Positions 1-5,282 of a stretch of DNA of 5,357 nucleotides are shown in pieces. The position numbers and the translations under genes are program-made. The stretch is from Bacteroidales bacterium (GTDB lineage Bacteria > Bacteroidota > Bacteroidia > Bacteroidales > UBA932), in contig JAFZMA010000180.1 of assembly GCA_017551215.1 (NCBI GenBank), forward strand, positions 1-5,357, written 5' to 3'. The stretch's first letter is position 1; each line of letters begins with the position of its first letter. The notes beneath the pieces were generated by a model. The model was not told where the DNA came from and searched no databases. It worked only from the letters and a program-made list of their open reading frames with translations.

Positions 1-1123
1 CACCCTCGAAAAGGTTTCCGCACGGGCAGGGATTCATGGCGGCAACCAGCATGAAATGCGCCGGATAAAAATGCTTGCCCTTTACCCGGCTGATCTGCAC
101 CACGCCGTCCTCAAGTGGCTGACGCAGAACCTCTACACACCGTCTGTCAAATTCAGCCAGCTCGTCAAGAAAGAGCACCCCGTTCGAAGCCAGAGAAATT
201 TCCCCGGGAAGCCCCCTGTTTCCTCCGCCGATAAGCGCCGGAACCGTTATGGTATGGTGCGGAGAACGGAACGGACGGTTACGCAGCAATCCTCCGCTAT
301 GGTGCTCCCTGAAAGATTCCGAAACAAGAAGTCCGGCCACCGAATAGATATTGCTGGTCTCGATAGCCTCCTCCTTTGACATGGGCGGAAGAATGCCTCT
401 TAAACACTTGACCATAAAGGTCTTGCCGCTGCCTGGAGAACCGCATAACAGAATGTTGTGGCCTCCAGCCGCTGCAATCTCCAGCCCCCGCTTCGCCTGC
501 CTCTGGCCGCGCACCTGCGCAAAATCGTAGTTGAGAAGATCTTCATCATCCACAATATCTTCCTGCTTTATACTCAGCGATGTCACTATCTTTACCTTGC
601 ACCCTTCCGGATGTCTCAGAATCTCTATGACGTCTTTTATGGTTGTGGCGGAATAGATGGCTATTCCCTCTATTTCAGCCCCTTCCATCGCTGAGGAAGG
701 AGGGAGAATGCAGGCTTTGAAGCCCTGCTCCTTTGCGTGGATGATGATTGGCAGGGCGCCTGGAATATCCCTGAGCTTGCCGTCCAGAGCCAGCTCTCCC
801 AGAATCAGAAAATCCTTAAGGCGGTTTGTCACGCTTTCGTCCAGCTGCCCGGAAGCGCACAGAATCCCGATTGCTATTGTTGCGTCAAACGAAGAGCCTT
901 CTTTCCTGATATTTGCGGGTGCGAGATTTATTGTAATACGCTTTCCCGGAATTCTGAATCCATAGCATTGGAGCGCGCTTTCAATCCTCTGCTGGCTTTC
1001 CTTAACCGCATTGTCCGGCAACCCCACAAGAAAGAACCTGATCCCGTCCGTTACCGAAACTTCCACTGTAACTGTGGTAACCTCCAACCCGTTACAGCAC
1101 GCACAAAAAACTTTACACAACAT
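1..1123 (-). CDS. yifB: YifB/ComM family Mg-chelatase-like AAA+ ATPase, C-terminus cut by window edge
   Basis: This is the N-terminal 374 codons of a family usually about 510 residues long; the frame is open to base 1. An N-terminal ChlI-type domain (residues about 15-170) carries the signature [15 protein letters not shown] (33-47) and [13 protein letters not shown] (68-80). The AAA+ core follows: VRGQ (204-207), Walker A GSPGSGKT (228-235), RPFRSPHHT (283-291), Walker [12 protein letters not shown] (315-325; D320, E321) and NPCPCGN (364-370). ComM, the studied relative, is a hexameric helicase that aids branch migration of incoming DNA in natural transformation; the role in Bacteroidota is not established. 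I chose the ATG at 1123 because it lies about 39 bases past the -7 box and fits the family N-terminus. An in-frame ATG at 1180 would lie upstream of the predicted transcription start. The first ten residues hold four cysteines, which is odd for this strand. Confidence 0.96.
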   Translation of the reverse strand, partial: MLCKVFCACCNGLEVTTVTVEVSVTDGIRFFLVGLPDNAVKESQQRIESALQCYGFRIPGKRITINLAPANIRKEGSSFDATIAIGILCASGQLDESVTNRLKDFLILGELALDGKLRDIPGALPIIIHAKEQGFKACILPPSSAMEGAEIEGIAIYSATTIKDVIEILRHPEGCKVKIVTSLSIKQEDIVDDEDLLNYDFAQVRGQRQAKRGLEIAAAGGHNILLCGSPGSGKTFMVKCLRGILPPMSKEEAIETSNIYSVAGLLVSESFREHHSGGLLRNRPFRSPHHTITVPALIGGGNRGLPGEISLASNGVLFLDELAEFDRRCVEVLRQPLEDGVVQISRVKGKHFYPAHFMLVAAMNPCPCGNLFEG

Positions 1124-1161
1124 ATTTTCAGTTTTAAAACAACTTTCAAAATCATGTTGTG

Positions 1162-1193
1162 CAATATATAGGTACACCATGCCCATCTCCAAA
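1162..1193 (-). promoter_or_regulatory. Predicted yifB promoter inside left repeat
   Basis: Read on the minus strand, TTTG (1193-1190) is followed after 21 bases by TATATTG (1168-1162), one T short of the Bacteroidota -7 consensus TAnnTTTG. Transcription would begin near 1155, giving a leader of roughly 30 bases before the yifB ATG. The -33 box lies in the 39-bp identical repeat and the -7 box in its diverged extension. The leader contains a perfect 10-bp palindrome, GTTTTAAAAC (1131-1140), of unknown role. Confidence 0.6.
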
Positions 1194-1234
1194 CCAAACA
1201 GTAAAATTTACTCTGTCCGCCCCCCAAAAAAAGT
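1186..1234. repeat. Direct repeat, left copy (39-bp identical core)
   Basis: Bases 1186-1224 match 3163-3201 at every position, in the same orientation and 1977 bp apart. Both copies then run into a C tract and an A tract that differ by one base each (C6A7 here, C5A6 in the right copy), followed by GT. The core contains the palindrome AGTAAAATTTACT (1200-1212). Weaker similarity continues leftward to about 1150. The two copies bracket the abiE operon. It may be an interspersed intergenic repeat or the junction scar of the insertion; the window cannot decide between these. Confidence 0.95.
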
Positions 1235-1320
1235 GAAATCACGATAAAATCAGGATTATGAAGAACCTATAGAGATTGCATTTGGTTTGAAAAATCTACA
1301 AATGATGTATATAAACGCAA

Positions 1321-1352
1321 ACGATTGGTAAGGGCTTTGTCAAACCAATCGT
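1321..1352. terminator. 9-bp inverted repeat downstream of abiEii, possible terminator or operator
   Basis: ACGATTGGT (1321-1329) and ACCAATCGT (1344-1352) form a perfect 9-bp stem with a 14-base loop, 36 bases past the abiEii stop. On the minus strand it is followed by TTGCGTTTATAT, which is T-rich but not a clean T-run, so it would be a weak intrinsic terminator at best. The minus-strand right arm plus the next four bases (ACCAATCGTTTGC) matches the motif at the abiE promoter, so it may instead, or also, be a protein-binding site. Confidence 0.45.
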
Positions 1353-1388
1353 AGAGTTGAAGAGCGAGAAGTAGCAAAAAGCGTAATT

Positions 1389-2186
1389 CTATTTCTTTTG
1401 GAGCTTTTCAATTAGCTGGCTATGTACCAAATCGTATGCCTCTTGAGGATTGTAGATGATGCTCGGGTCCAGGATGCCGTCAGTGTCGTGTAGGAACTCT
1501 TCTTTAGACATCTTTTCGGTCATATTCAGGACAAACTCTTTATAAGTGGGCATGTGGGAGGCTACAAAAGACAGATACTTCTGATAGCTGTGGATGATTT
1601 TGTCTGTATCCAGATTTTGCCGAGTCAGAGCTTGGAAAATATCGAATAGGTCTCTGCCCTTTCGTCTTTGGTAAAGAGCCCTCATCTTTGTTCCTACGAG
1701 TTCTTCCAGTTCGTATGTAAGAATCTCGCAACTACCGCTGAACCAGCCGTTTTCTACAGAAAAAGGTTTCTTGATTCTTGGGAATACACAGAAGTGCTCC
1801 TTACAGTTGATTTCTACCTTGAGTCTTAACTCAGATAGATCTTCTGAAGATGACTGAATGTGATATACCAAAGTGTTGTTGTGCTTTTTCTGCTTGACAA
1901 CAGGATTGCCCAGAAAAGACAATGCATCTCTAAGGTGGCTTATTGTATCTTTTATTGGCTCAGCCATAACTTGAACCAAATCAATGTCTTCAGAGTAACG
2001 GGGCTGAGGCTTAAGGAATAGTTTGCCAAGGGCCGTTCCTCCGCGAAAAGCAAGATGATTGCAGAGAAAAGGATCCTTAAATATTTCAACAAGAGCTCTA
2101 CTTATAATTAAGTCTTGTTCCAATAGGGATGGACTTTTCCAAGGAACAGAAAGTCCCCAATCATCTATATAATCAATCTGTATCAT
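1389..2186 (-). CDS. abiEii: AbiEii/AbiGii family nucleotidyltransferase toxin
   Basis: The 265-residue protein is a DNA polymerase beta-like nucleotidyltransferase and the toxin of an AbiE system. It has the four family motifs in order: motif I FRGGTALGKLF (47-57); motif II RYSEDIDLV (63-71) with the putative metal ligands D67 and D69; motif III KVEINCKE (123-130); and motif IV, from LVGTKMRALYQRR (163-175) to KGRDLFDI (176-183), with K167 and D179. All look intact, so the toxin is probably active. Characterised relatives are reversible, bacteriostatic, bind GTP, and give abortive phage infection; a mycobacterial relative modifies tRNA 3' ends. The target here cannot be read from the sequence. 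The start is fixed by an ATGA overlap with the abiEi stop, which implies translational coupling. The length is somewhat short of the roughly 300 residues common in the family. Confidence 0.95.
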   Translation of the reverse strand: MIQIDYIDDWGLSVPWKSPSLLEQDLIISRALVEIFKDPFLCNHLAFRGGTALGKLFLKPQPRYSEDIDLVQVMAEPIKDTISHLRDALSFLGNPVVKQKKHNNTLVYHIQSSSEDLSELRLKVEINCKEHFCVFPRIKKPFSVENGWFSGSCEILTYELEELVGTKMRALYQRRKGRDLFDIFQALTRQNLDTDKIIHSYQKYLSFVASHMPTYKEFVLNMTEKMSKEEFLHDTDGILDPSIIYNPQEAYDLVHSQLIEKLQKK

Positions 2187-2998
2187 ACGTCATCAATCTC
2201 TATCTCAAAATTCTCTATGATTTTCCATTTTTTATTAACATGATATCCTTTTGCATCCGAATTGCTTTTAAGAGGTACATATCGCTTTGGTTCACGTGTT
2301 TTGATTACCAGATTGTATAAATCGTCAGCAACATCCTTATAGTCAAGAACTACTTCTAGAATGTATCCCAAGCGCTGGAATGTGGCTAAAGGAGCTACTT
2401 TTGAAAAATCGTTTTTCAGTTTGTTAAAGTTTAGTTTCTCGCCCAACTCTGCCAAAAGAGTGGCGGCTCTGTCTAGTCCTCCGATATTATGTCTGTATGT
2501 AATAATGTCTACTGCAGTTAATTCTGGAGAAGAGTAGTTGATCCATCCGGTTTTCACCCCAACTCTTTCTACATATTCAGAAGGAATTTTATCCCTGACA
2601 ACAAAATGAGTAATATACTTATTGTTTTTCTTATCCCTTAAAGAAGGAGCTTCTATTGTAACGTAGAAGTCCATAGGTAATTGATGTGACGCTCCGTGAC
2701 GCTGAGCTGCATTCAAGAGCGACACATAATAAGATTTTTTCAAATAAGCCATTAAGTAATCAATATATAGATTTTGAGGAACAACACCTTTGAGCCGGTA
2801 TTCGTTGGGGATAATGACATAGAACCCTCTCCAAGGCGACATTATCCTTTTCTTTTGAATTTCCCTTGAAAGGCTTCTTGAAACAGAAGCGTCTTTCATT
2901 TCAGGAAAAGCAGTTCTTATTTCTTCTATTGTGAAAGTAAAGTAAAAATGGAGTTGAAGGCCTTGTATCCATTTTGCGATGCTGTTTTTGTTGTTCAT
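2183..2998 (-). CDS. abiEi: AbiEi family antitoxin and transcriptional repressor
   Basis: This 271-residue protein is encoded immediately before the AbiEii toxin. The N-terminus (about 20-62) reads as a winged helix: FTIEEIRTAF, then SVSRSLSREIQKKRI as the likely recognition region, then the wing SPWRGFYVIIP (54-64). The C-terminal AbiEi domain has YYVSLLNAAQRHGASHQLP (90-108), SSPELTAVDIITYRH (156-170), GGLDRAATLLAEL (173-185) and FQRLGYILE (207-215), which are typical of the family. In studied AbiE systems AbiEi counteracts the toxin without forming a stable complex (type IV) and represses its own promoter by binding inverted repeats. I chose the ATG at 2998 over an upstream ATG at 3169 because the latter lies before both predicted promoters' start sites and adds 57 residues with no family resemblance. 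Its stop overlaps the abiEii start. Confidence 0.95.
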   Translation of the reverse strand: MNNKNSIAKWIQGLQLHFYFTFTIEEIRTAFPEMKDASVSRSLSREIQKKRIMSPWRGFYVIIPNEYRLKGVVPQNLYIDYLMAYLKKSYYVSLLNAAQRHGASHQLPMDFYVTIEAPSLRDKKNNKYITHFVVRDKIPSEYVERVGVKTGWINYSSPELTAVDIITYRHNIGGLDRAATLLAELGEKLNFNKLKNDFSKVAPLATFQRLGYILEVVLDYKDVADDLYNLVIKTREPKRYVPLKSNSDAKGYHVNKKWKIIENFEIEIDDV

Positions 2999-3010
2999 AG
3001 GGATATTTTT

Positions 3011-3063
3011 ACCAATTGTTTGCAAATATAGACAATATTTGTACAAAAATGCAAACAAATGGT
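3011..3063. promoter_or_regulatory. Nested inverted repeats over abiE promoter, likely AbiEi operator
   Basis: The outer arms ACCAATTGTTTGCA (3011-3024) and TGCAAACAAATGGT (3050-3063) pair at 13 of 14 positions across a 25-base spacer. Inside lie a perfect 7-bp pair, CAAATAT and ATATTTG (3023-3029 and 3035-3041), and a perfect palindrome, TTTGTACAAA (3038-3047). The outer arms cover the -33 and -7 boxes exactly. AbiEi proteins are known to repress by binding inverted repeats at their own promoter, so this is the natural binding site here; that assignment is inference. Confidence 0.75.
3023..3055 (-). promoter_or_regulatory. Proximal abiE promoter
   Basis: On the minus strand TTTG (3055-3052), a 21-base spacer and TATATTTG (3030-3023) form a full match to the Bacteroidota promoter. 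Transcription would begin near 3016, giving a leader of under 20 bases before the abiEi ATG at 2998. The whole promoter lies within overlapping inverted repeats, as expected for an autorepressed toxin-antitoxin operon. Confidence 0.8.
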
Positions 3064-3137
3064 AACGCCAGCCGCAAATCTTCAGACTACTGGTGATTCG
3101 ATTTGGTATATATGTTAACCTGCAAGTTGTCATGTGG

Positions 3138-3170
3138 CAAATATATCGTAGCATACTTGCCGTCTCCAAA
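3138..3170 (-). promoter_or_regulatory. Distal promoter in right repeat, pointing at abiEi
   Basis: On the minus strand TTTG (3170-3167), 21 bases and TATATTTG (3145-3138) again match the Bacteroidota consensus fully. Transcription would start near 3131 and run about 133 bases before abiEi. It has the same layout as the yifB promoter in the left repeat. It could give a second abiE transcript not covered by the AbiEi operator at 3011-3063, although a bound repressor could still block elongation. Confidence 0.65.
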
Positions 3171-3209
3171 CCAAACAGTAAAATTTACTCTGTCCGCCCC
3201 CAAAAAAGT
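3163..3209. repeat. Direct repeat, right copy (39-bp identical core)
   Basis: Bases 3163-3201 equal 1186-1224. The repeat lies 37 bases past the tsaE stop. Leftward, toward abiEi, imperfect similarity to the left copy continues to about 3125 and includes the -7 promoter box. Rightward the match ends at the A tract plus GT, so similarity stops sharply on the tsaE side. Confidence 0.95.
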
Positions 3210-3246
3210 TTGGTGGCAGGAAAAAACAGAGGAAGATGGTTGAGAA

Positions 3247-3696
3247 TTAACGCACAATGACAGTGCGGGAGAGGTCTGGATTGGTGGTGATGGAGATGCT
3301 GATGGAGTCTTGAGGAAGTATCTCGGCGATTTTTTCCGGCCATTCAATGAGGCAGAGGCCATCTCCGGCAAAGTATTCCTCAACGCCTATGTCGTAAGCT
3401 TCCTGAAGGCGGTTGATGCGGTAGAAATCAAAGTGGTAGATGGAAAAGCCGCGGGAGCTTTTGTATTCGTTGATGATGGTGAAGGTGGGGCTGTTGACAA
3501 TATCCTTGACGCCCAGTGCTTTGCAGATAGCTTTGATGAAGGTGGTCTTGCCGGCTCCCATCTTGCCGTAAAAGGCGAAGATGTTGCTCTGAAGGTCAGA
3601 TTCCGAGATGTATTGAATGAAATCCTCTGCAACCTTGTCTATTTCTTCAAGGTTGCGGATTTCAAACGTTTTCAGGATGTTGCCGCCTTCTGCCAT
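3247..3696 (-). CDS. tsaE: TsaE, ATPase of the tRNA t6A37 threonylcarbamoyl transfer complex
   Basis: This small cytoplasmic P-loop ATPase of 149 residues has the family's usual length. With TsaB and TsaD it supports transfer of the threonylcarbamoyl group to A37 of ANN-decoding tRNAs, probably by resetting the TsaBD complex. Visible signatures are the P-loop YGKMGAGKTT (43-52), the switch region SPTFTIINEY (69-78), YHFDFYRI (87-94), GVEEYF (104-109) and LIEWPEKI (116-123) with the family tryptophan. It is the third gene of a minus-strand operon, 20 bases after the preceding small gene. GAGAG, about 5 bases before the ATG, could serve as a weak ribosome site. No convincing terminator follows it; the repeat-borne distal promoter starts within 80 bases of its stop. 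Confidence 0.96.
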   Translation of the reverse strand: MAEGGNILKTFEIRNLEEIDKVAEDFIQYISESDLQSNIFAFYGKMGAGKTTFIKAICKALGVKDIVNSPTFTIINEYKSSRGFSIYHFDFYRINRLQEAYDIGVEEYFAGDGLCLIEWPEKIAEILPQDSISISITTNPDLSRTVIVR

Positions 3697-3716
3697 AATA
3701 CTCTCAGCGATTCTTG

Positions 3717-3956
3717 TTATTGCATTTCTTCCGCCTTGAGGACATGGAGTTTACCGTCCACATCCTTTGCCACCCAGTCTCCCTCGTTGCATTGGGAGAT
3801 GCCCTCTTCCGTTGCGATGAAAAGATACAGGAACCCCATGCAGAGATGAGGCTCCATTAACTTGTCGCCGGCAATTTCCCTGATCTGGGCCAGATTAACC
3901 CCGTCCCATCTTACGGCATTTGCCATGCGTCCGCCCACCATGATCATCTTTTTCAT
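3717..3956 (-). CDS. Small protein resembling phage GDW(I/V) family, function unknown
   Basis: The 79-residue soluble protein has the ATG at 3956, 13 bases after the stop of the membrane protein gene and 20 bases before tsaE, so it is cotranscribed. The pattern (AVRWDGVNLAQIREIAG, residues 14-30; LYLFIATEEGISQCNEGDW, 43-61; VAKDVDGKLHVLKAEEM, 62-78) resembles small phage proteins built as AIQW-x-G-x-N-x2-E...EG...GDWIIKG-x-G-E-x-Y. I recall that pattern from memory and could not search for it. The function of those phage proteins is unknown. The frame runs on upstream to 4034, but that extension lies inside the preceding gene and is low-complexity Ser/Arg, a shadow translation. It has no signal peptide and no membrane segment. 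Confidence 0.75.
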   Translation of the reverse strand: MKKMIMVGGRMANAVRWDGVNLAQIREIAGDKLMEPHLCMGFLYLFIATEEGISQCNEGDWVAKDVDGKLHVLKAEEMQ

Positions 3957-3969
3957 CGCTGAGGAAAAA

Positions 3970-5208
3970 CTAGATCTTGATGACAATCTTCCTGCGGTAG
4001 AGGATGTATGCCATGAGGGTGAATACCAGCACATAAATGATGGCGTACATGAGGGAGGAGTACTCGTTGCTGCCGCCGAAAACAGGGCAGCAGATGTTTT
4101 GGTAGAACCAGCTGAGCACTGAGTAGGATTTCTCTCCCATGGTGCCGTCGTCCATGACTGCCGGAACCTTCCACTTGATTATTCCGCCAAGTATCTTAGA
4201 GAACAGCCCGGCCATTACAAAGGCGAACAACGGGTTCATACCCAGGGCCTTGAATGGAGTAAAGGCTTTCTCCTTGCCCTTTACGTCTATAAACCAGACA
4301 AAGACGGAAAGCATCAGGATAGCCCAGCCGCCTGCATAAAGAACGTAAGAACCAGTCCAGATTTTCTTTACTATCGGAAGCCAGATGCTGGCAATCATTC
4401 CGAGGCCAAGGCAGATCATTCCGATTACCGAAAGCTTGGCAACCGAATGAACCTTGTCTGTGGAAGTGCGGCAGATGTTGCCAATCAAAAATCCCAATAG
4501 AACTGTACAGCTTCCGCTGAGAACACCTATCAGGCCTTCTGGGTCAAAGGCAAATCCCTCTCCGTGGTATACATGGTTTTCTCCGTTGAGTCCCAGTGCG
4601 TTGAAGAAGTTAACGTCAAATGCTCCGGAAGCCCTTCCGGCCATTGTATCCTTTACGCTCTCGCCAAACAGGAATGCCCCCTGTCCATCGCGGAGCAGCC
4701 AGAGCACCAGAACTTCCAGCAAGGAAAGGATGACCATGGAGACCACTATCTTCTTTGGCTTTTTGAGCCACAGCGCAAACAGTCCGCCAACTATATAGCA
4801 CATTGCAATTCTCTGAAGCACACCGAATATCCTCAGGTGCCTGAATTTCTCCGCGATGTTCCACCAGAAGCCGTGGTCCGGATCCATAGGAAGCTTTATG
4901 AACGGGAATGCGTTCAGAGCCAAACCTACAAGGAAAATCAGAGCTCCTCTTATCAAGAGTTTCTTGACACTTGCCTTTGAAAGGCTCTCCCCGTATTTTG
5001 CAAAGGAGAAGGCCATTGCGGCGCCCACCACAAACAGGAAGAACGGGAAAACGAGATCTGTTGGGGTACAGCCGGCCCAAGCGGCGTGCCTAAGAGGTTT
5101 GAAAATATTTCCCCAGCTGCCTGGGTTGTTGACAAGTATCATTCCCGCTACTGTCATGCCCCTCAGAACGTCCAGGGCCACATAACGGGTGGTTTTTGCC
5201 TGTGCCAT
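3970..5208 (-). CDS. NagX/HGSNAT-like (DUF5009) integral membrane acyltransferase
   Basis: This inner-membrane protein of 412 residues is related to heparan-alpha-glucosaminide N-acetyltransferase and bacterial NagX. The family signatures are present: RYVALDVLRGMTVAGMILVN (8-27), HAAWAGCTPTDLVFPFFLF (41-59) with H41 as the likely counterpart of the catalytic histidine, HLRIFGVLQRIAMCY (124-138), FDPEGLIGVLSG (221-232) and WTGSYVLYAGGWA (284-296). I see about ten hydrophobic segments, near 11-28, 52-70, 85-102, 128-147, 154-172, 225-243, 257-278, 288-305, 322-341 and 386-404. The likely role is transfer of an acyl group across the membrane to an amino sugar; the substrate cannot be told here. 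It heads the operon with the small protein and tsaE. The start at 5208 fits the family N-terminus. Confidence 0.92.
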   Translation of the reverse strand: MAQAKTTRYVALDVLRGMTVAGMILVNNPGSWGNIFKPLRHAAWAGCTPTDLVFPFFLFVVGAAMAFSFAKYGESLSKASVKKLLIRGALIFLVGLALNAFPFIKLPMDPDHGFWWNIAEKFRHLRIFGVLQRIAMCYIVGGLFALWLKKPKKIVVSMVILSLLEVLVLWLLRDGQGAFLFGESVKDTMAGRASGAFDVNFFNALGLNGENHVYHGEGFAFDPEGLIGVLSGSCTVLLGFLIGNICRTSTDKVHSVAKLSVIGMICLGLGMIASIWLPIVKKIWTGSYVLYAGGWAILMLSVFVWFIDVKGKEKAFTPFKALGMNPLFAFVMAGLFSKILGGIIKWKVPAVMDDGTMGEKSYSVLSWFYQNICCPVFGGSNEYSSLMYAIIYVLVFTLMAYILYRRKIVIKI

Positions 5209-5282
5209 ATAGAAAACTTTTTATTCAGCGATACAAAAATACAAAAATTAATACGCCAACATTTGTTAATTTTGTCTCAGCG
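5209..5282. promoter_or_regulatory. Divergent intergenic region with two candidate -7 boxes
   Basis: These 74 AT-rich bases separate the divergent NagX-like operon and rsmE. On the minus strand TATTTTTG (5241-5234) lies 25 bases before the NagX-like ATG. On the plus strand TAATTTTG (5267-5274) lies only 8 bases before the rsmE ATG. Both fit TAnnTTTG, but neither has a clear TTTG at the right upstream distance, so these are weak calls. Two TCAGCGAT octamers (5225-5232 and 5277-5284) also fall here, the second running into the rsmE start codon. Confidence 0.35.

Larger units (their letters stand above)
1235..3162. other. Candidate inserted AbiE defence cassette between direct repeats
   Basis: This is the segment between the two identical repeats. 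It contains only the abiEi-abiEii operon and its control regions, set between housekeeping genes that probably were once adjacent (tsaE and yifB). Hand counts of two 60-base lines inside give 37% GC (2281-2340) and 40% (1861-1920). Flanking coding lines give 55% (241-300), 43% (4261-4320) and 57% (4681-4740). AbiE operons are accessory genes often carried on mobile elements. There is no transposase, integrase or tRNA gene in the segment, so how it arrived is unknown; the boundary is inferred from the repeats. Confidence 0.55.

Noticed and set aside
1124..1180. Alternative yifB start at the ATG at 1180, preceded by GGAG
   Set aside because: The GGAG is part of the repeat and this ATG lies upstream of the predicted -7 box and transcription start; the 19 extra residues do not fit the family N-terminus.
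1186..1234. Integron attC site or CRISPR repeat as an explanation of the direct repeats
   Set aside because: There is no GTTRRRY or RYYYAAC core pair, no integrase, only two copies and a 1.9-kb spacing filled with an operon.
1233..1242. GTGA-AA-TCAC mini-hairpin next to the left repeat's A tract
   Set aside because: A 4-bp stem with a 2-base loop is too small to be meaningful.
1271..1316. Plus-strand promoter from TTTGGTTTG and the TATATAA stretch
   Set aside because: No TAnnTTTG box is present on that strand and no plus-strand gene follows.
2999..3169. In-frame 57-residue N-terminal extension of AbiEi from an ATG at 3169
   Set aside because: It spans both predicted promoters and the palindromes, shows no family similarity, and the ATG at 2998 gives a normal AbiEi start.
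3197..3220. Intrinsic terminator after tsaE formed by CCACCAAA and the T/G tract
   Set aside because: The possible stem is short with a mismatch, the T-run lies in the loop rather than after the stem, and the left copy lacks the partner arm.
3087..3383. A 98-codon minus-strand frame running from tsaE through the right repeat
   Set aside because: It overlaps the end of tsaE in another frame and is low-complexity Ser/Pro there. Only its repeat-encoded peptide is of interest, treated as a finding.
3310..3849. A 179-codon plus-strand frame opposite tsaE
   Set aside because: It is antisense to a clear tsaE with all family motifs and shows no recognisable domain.
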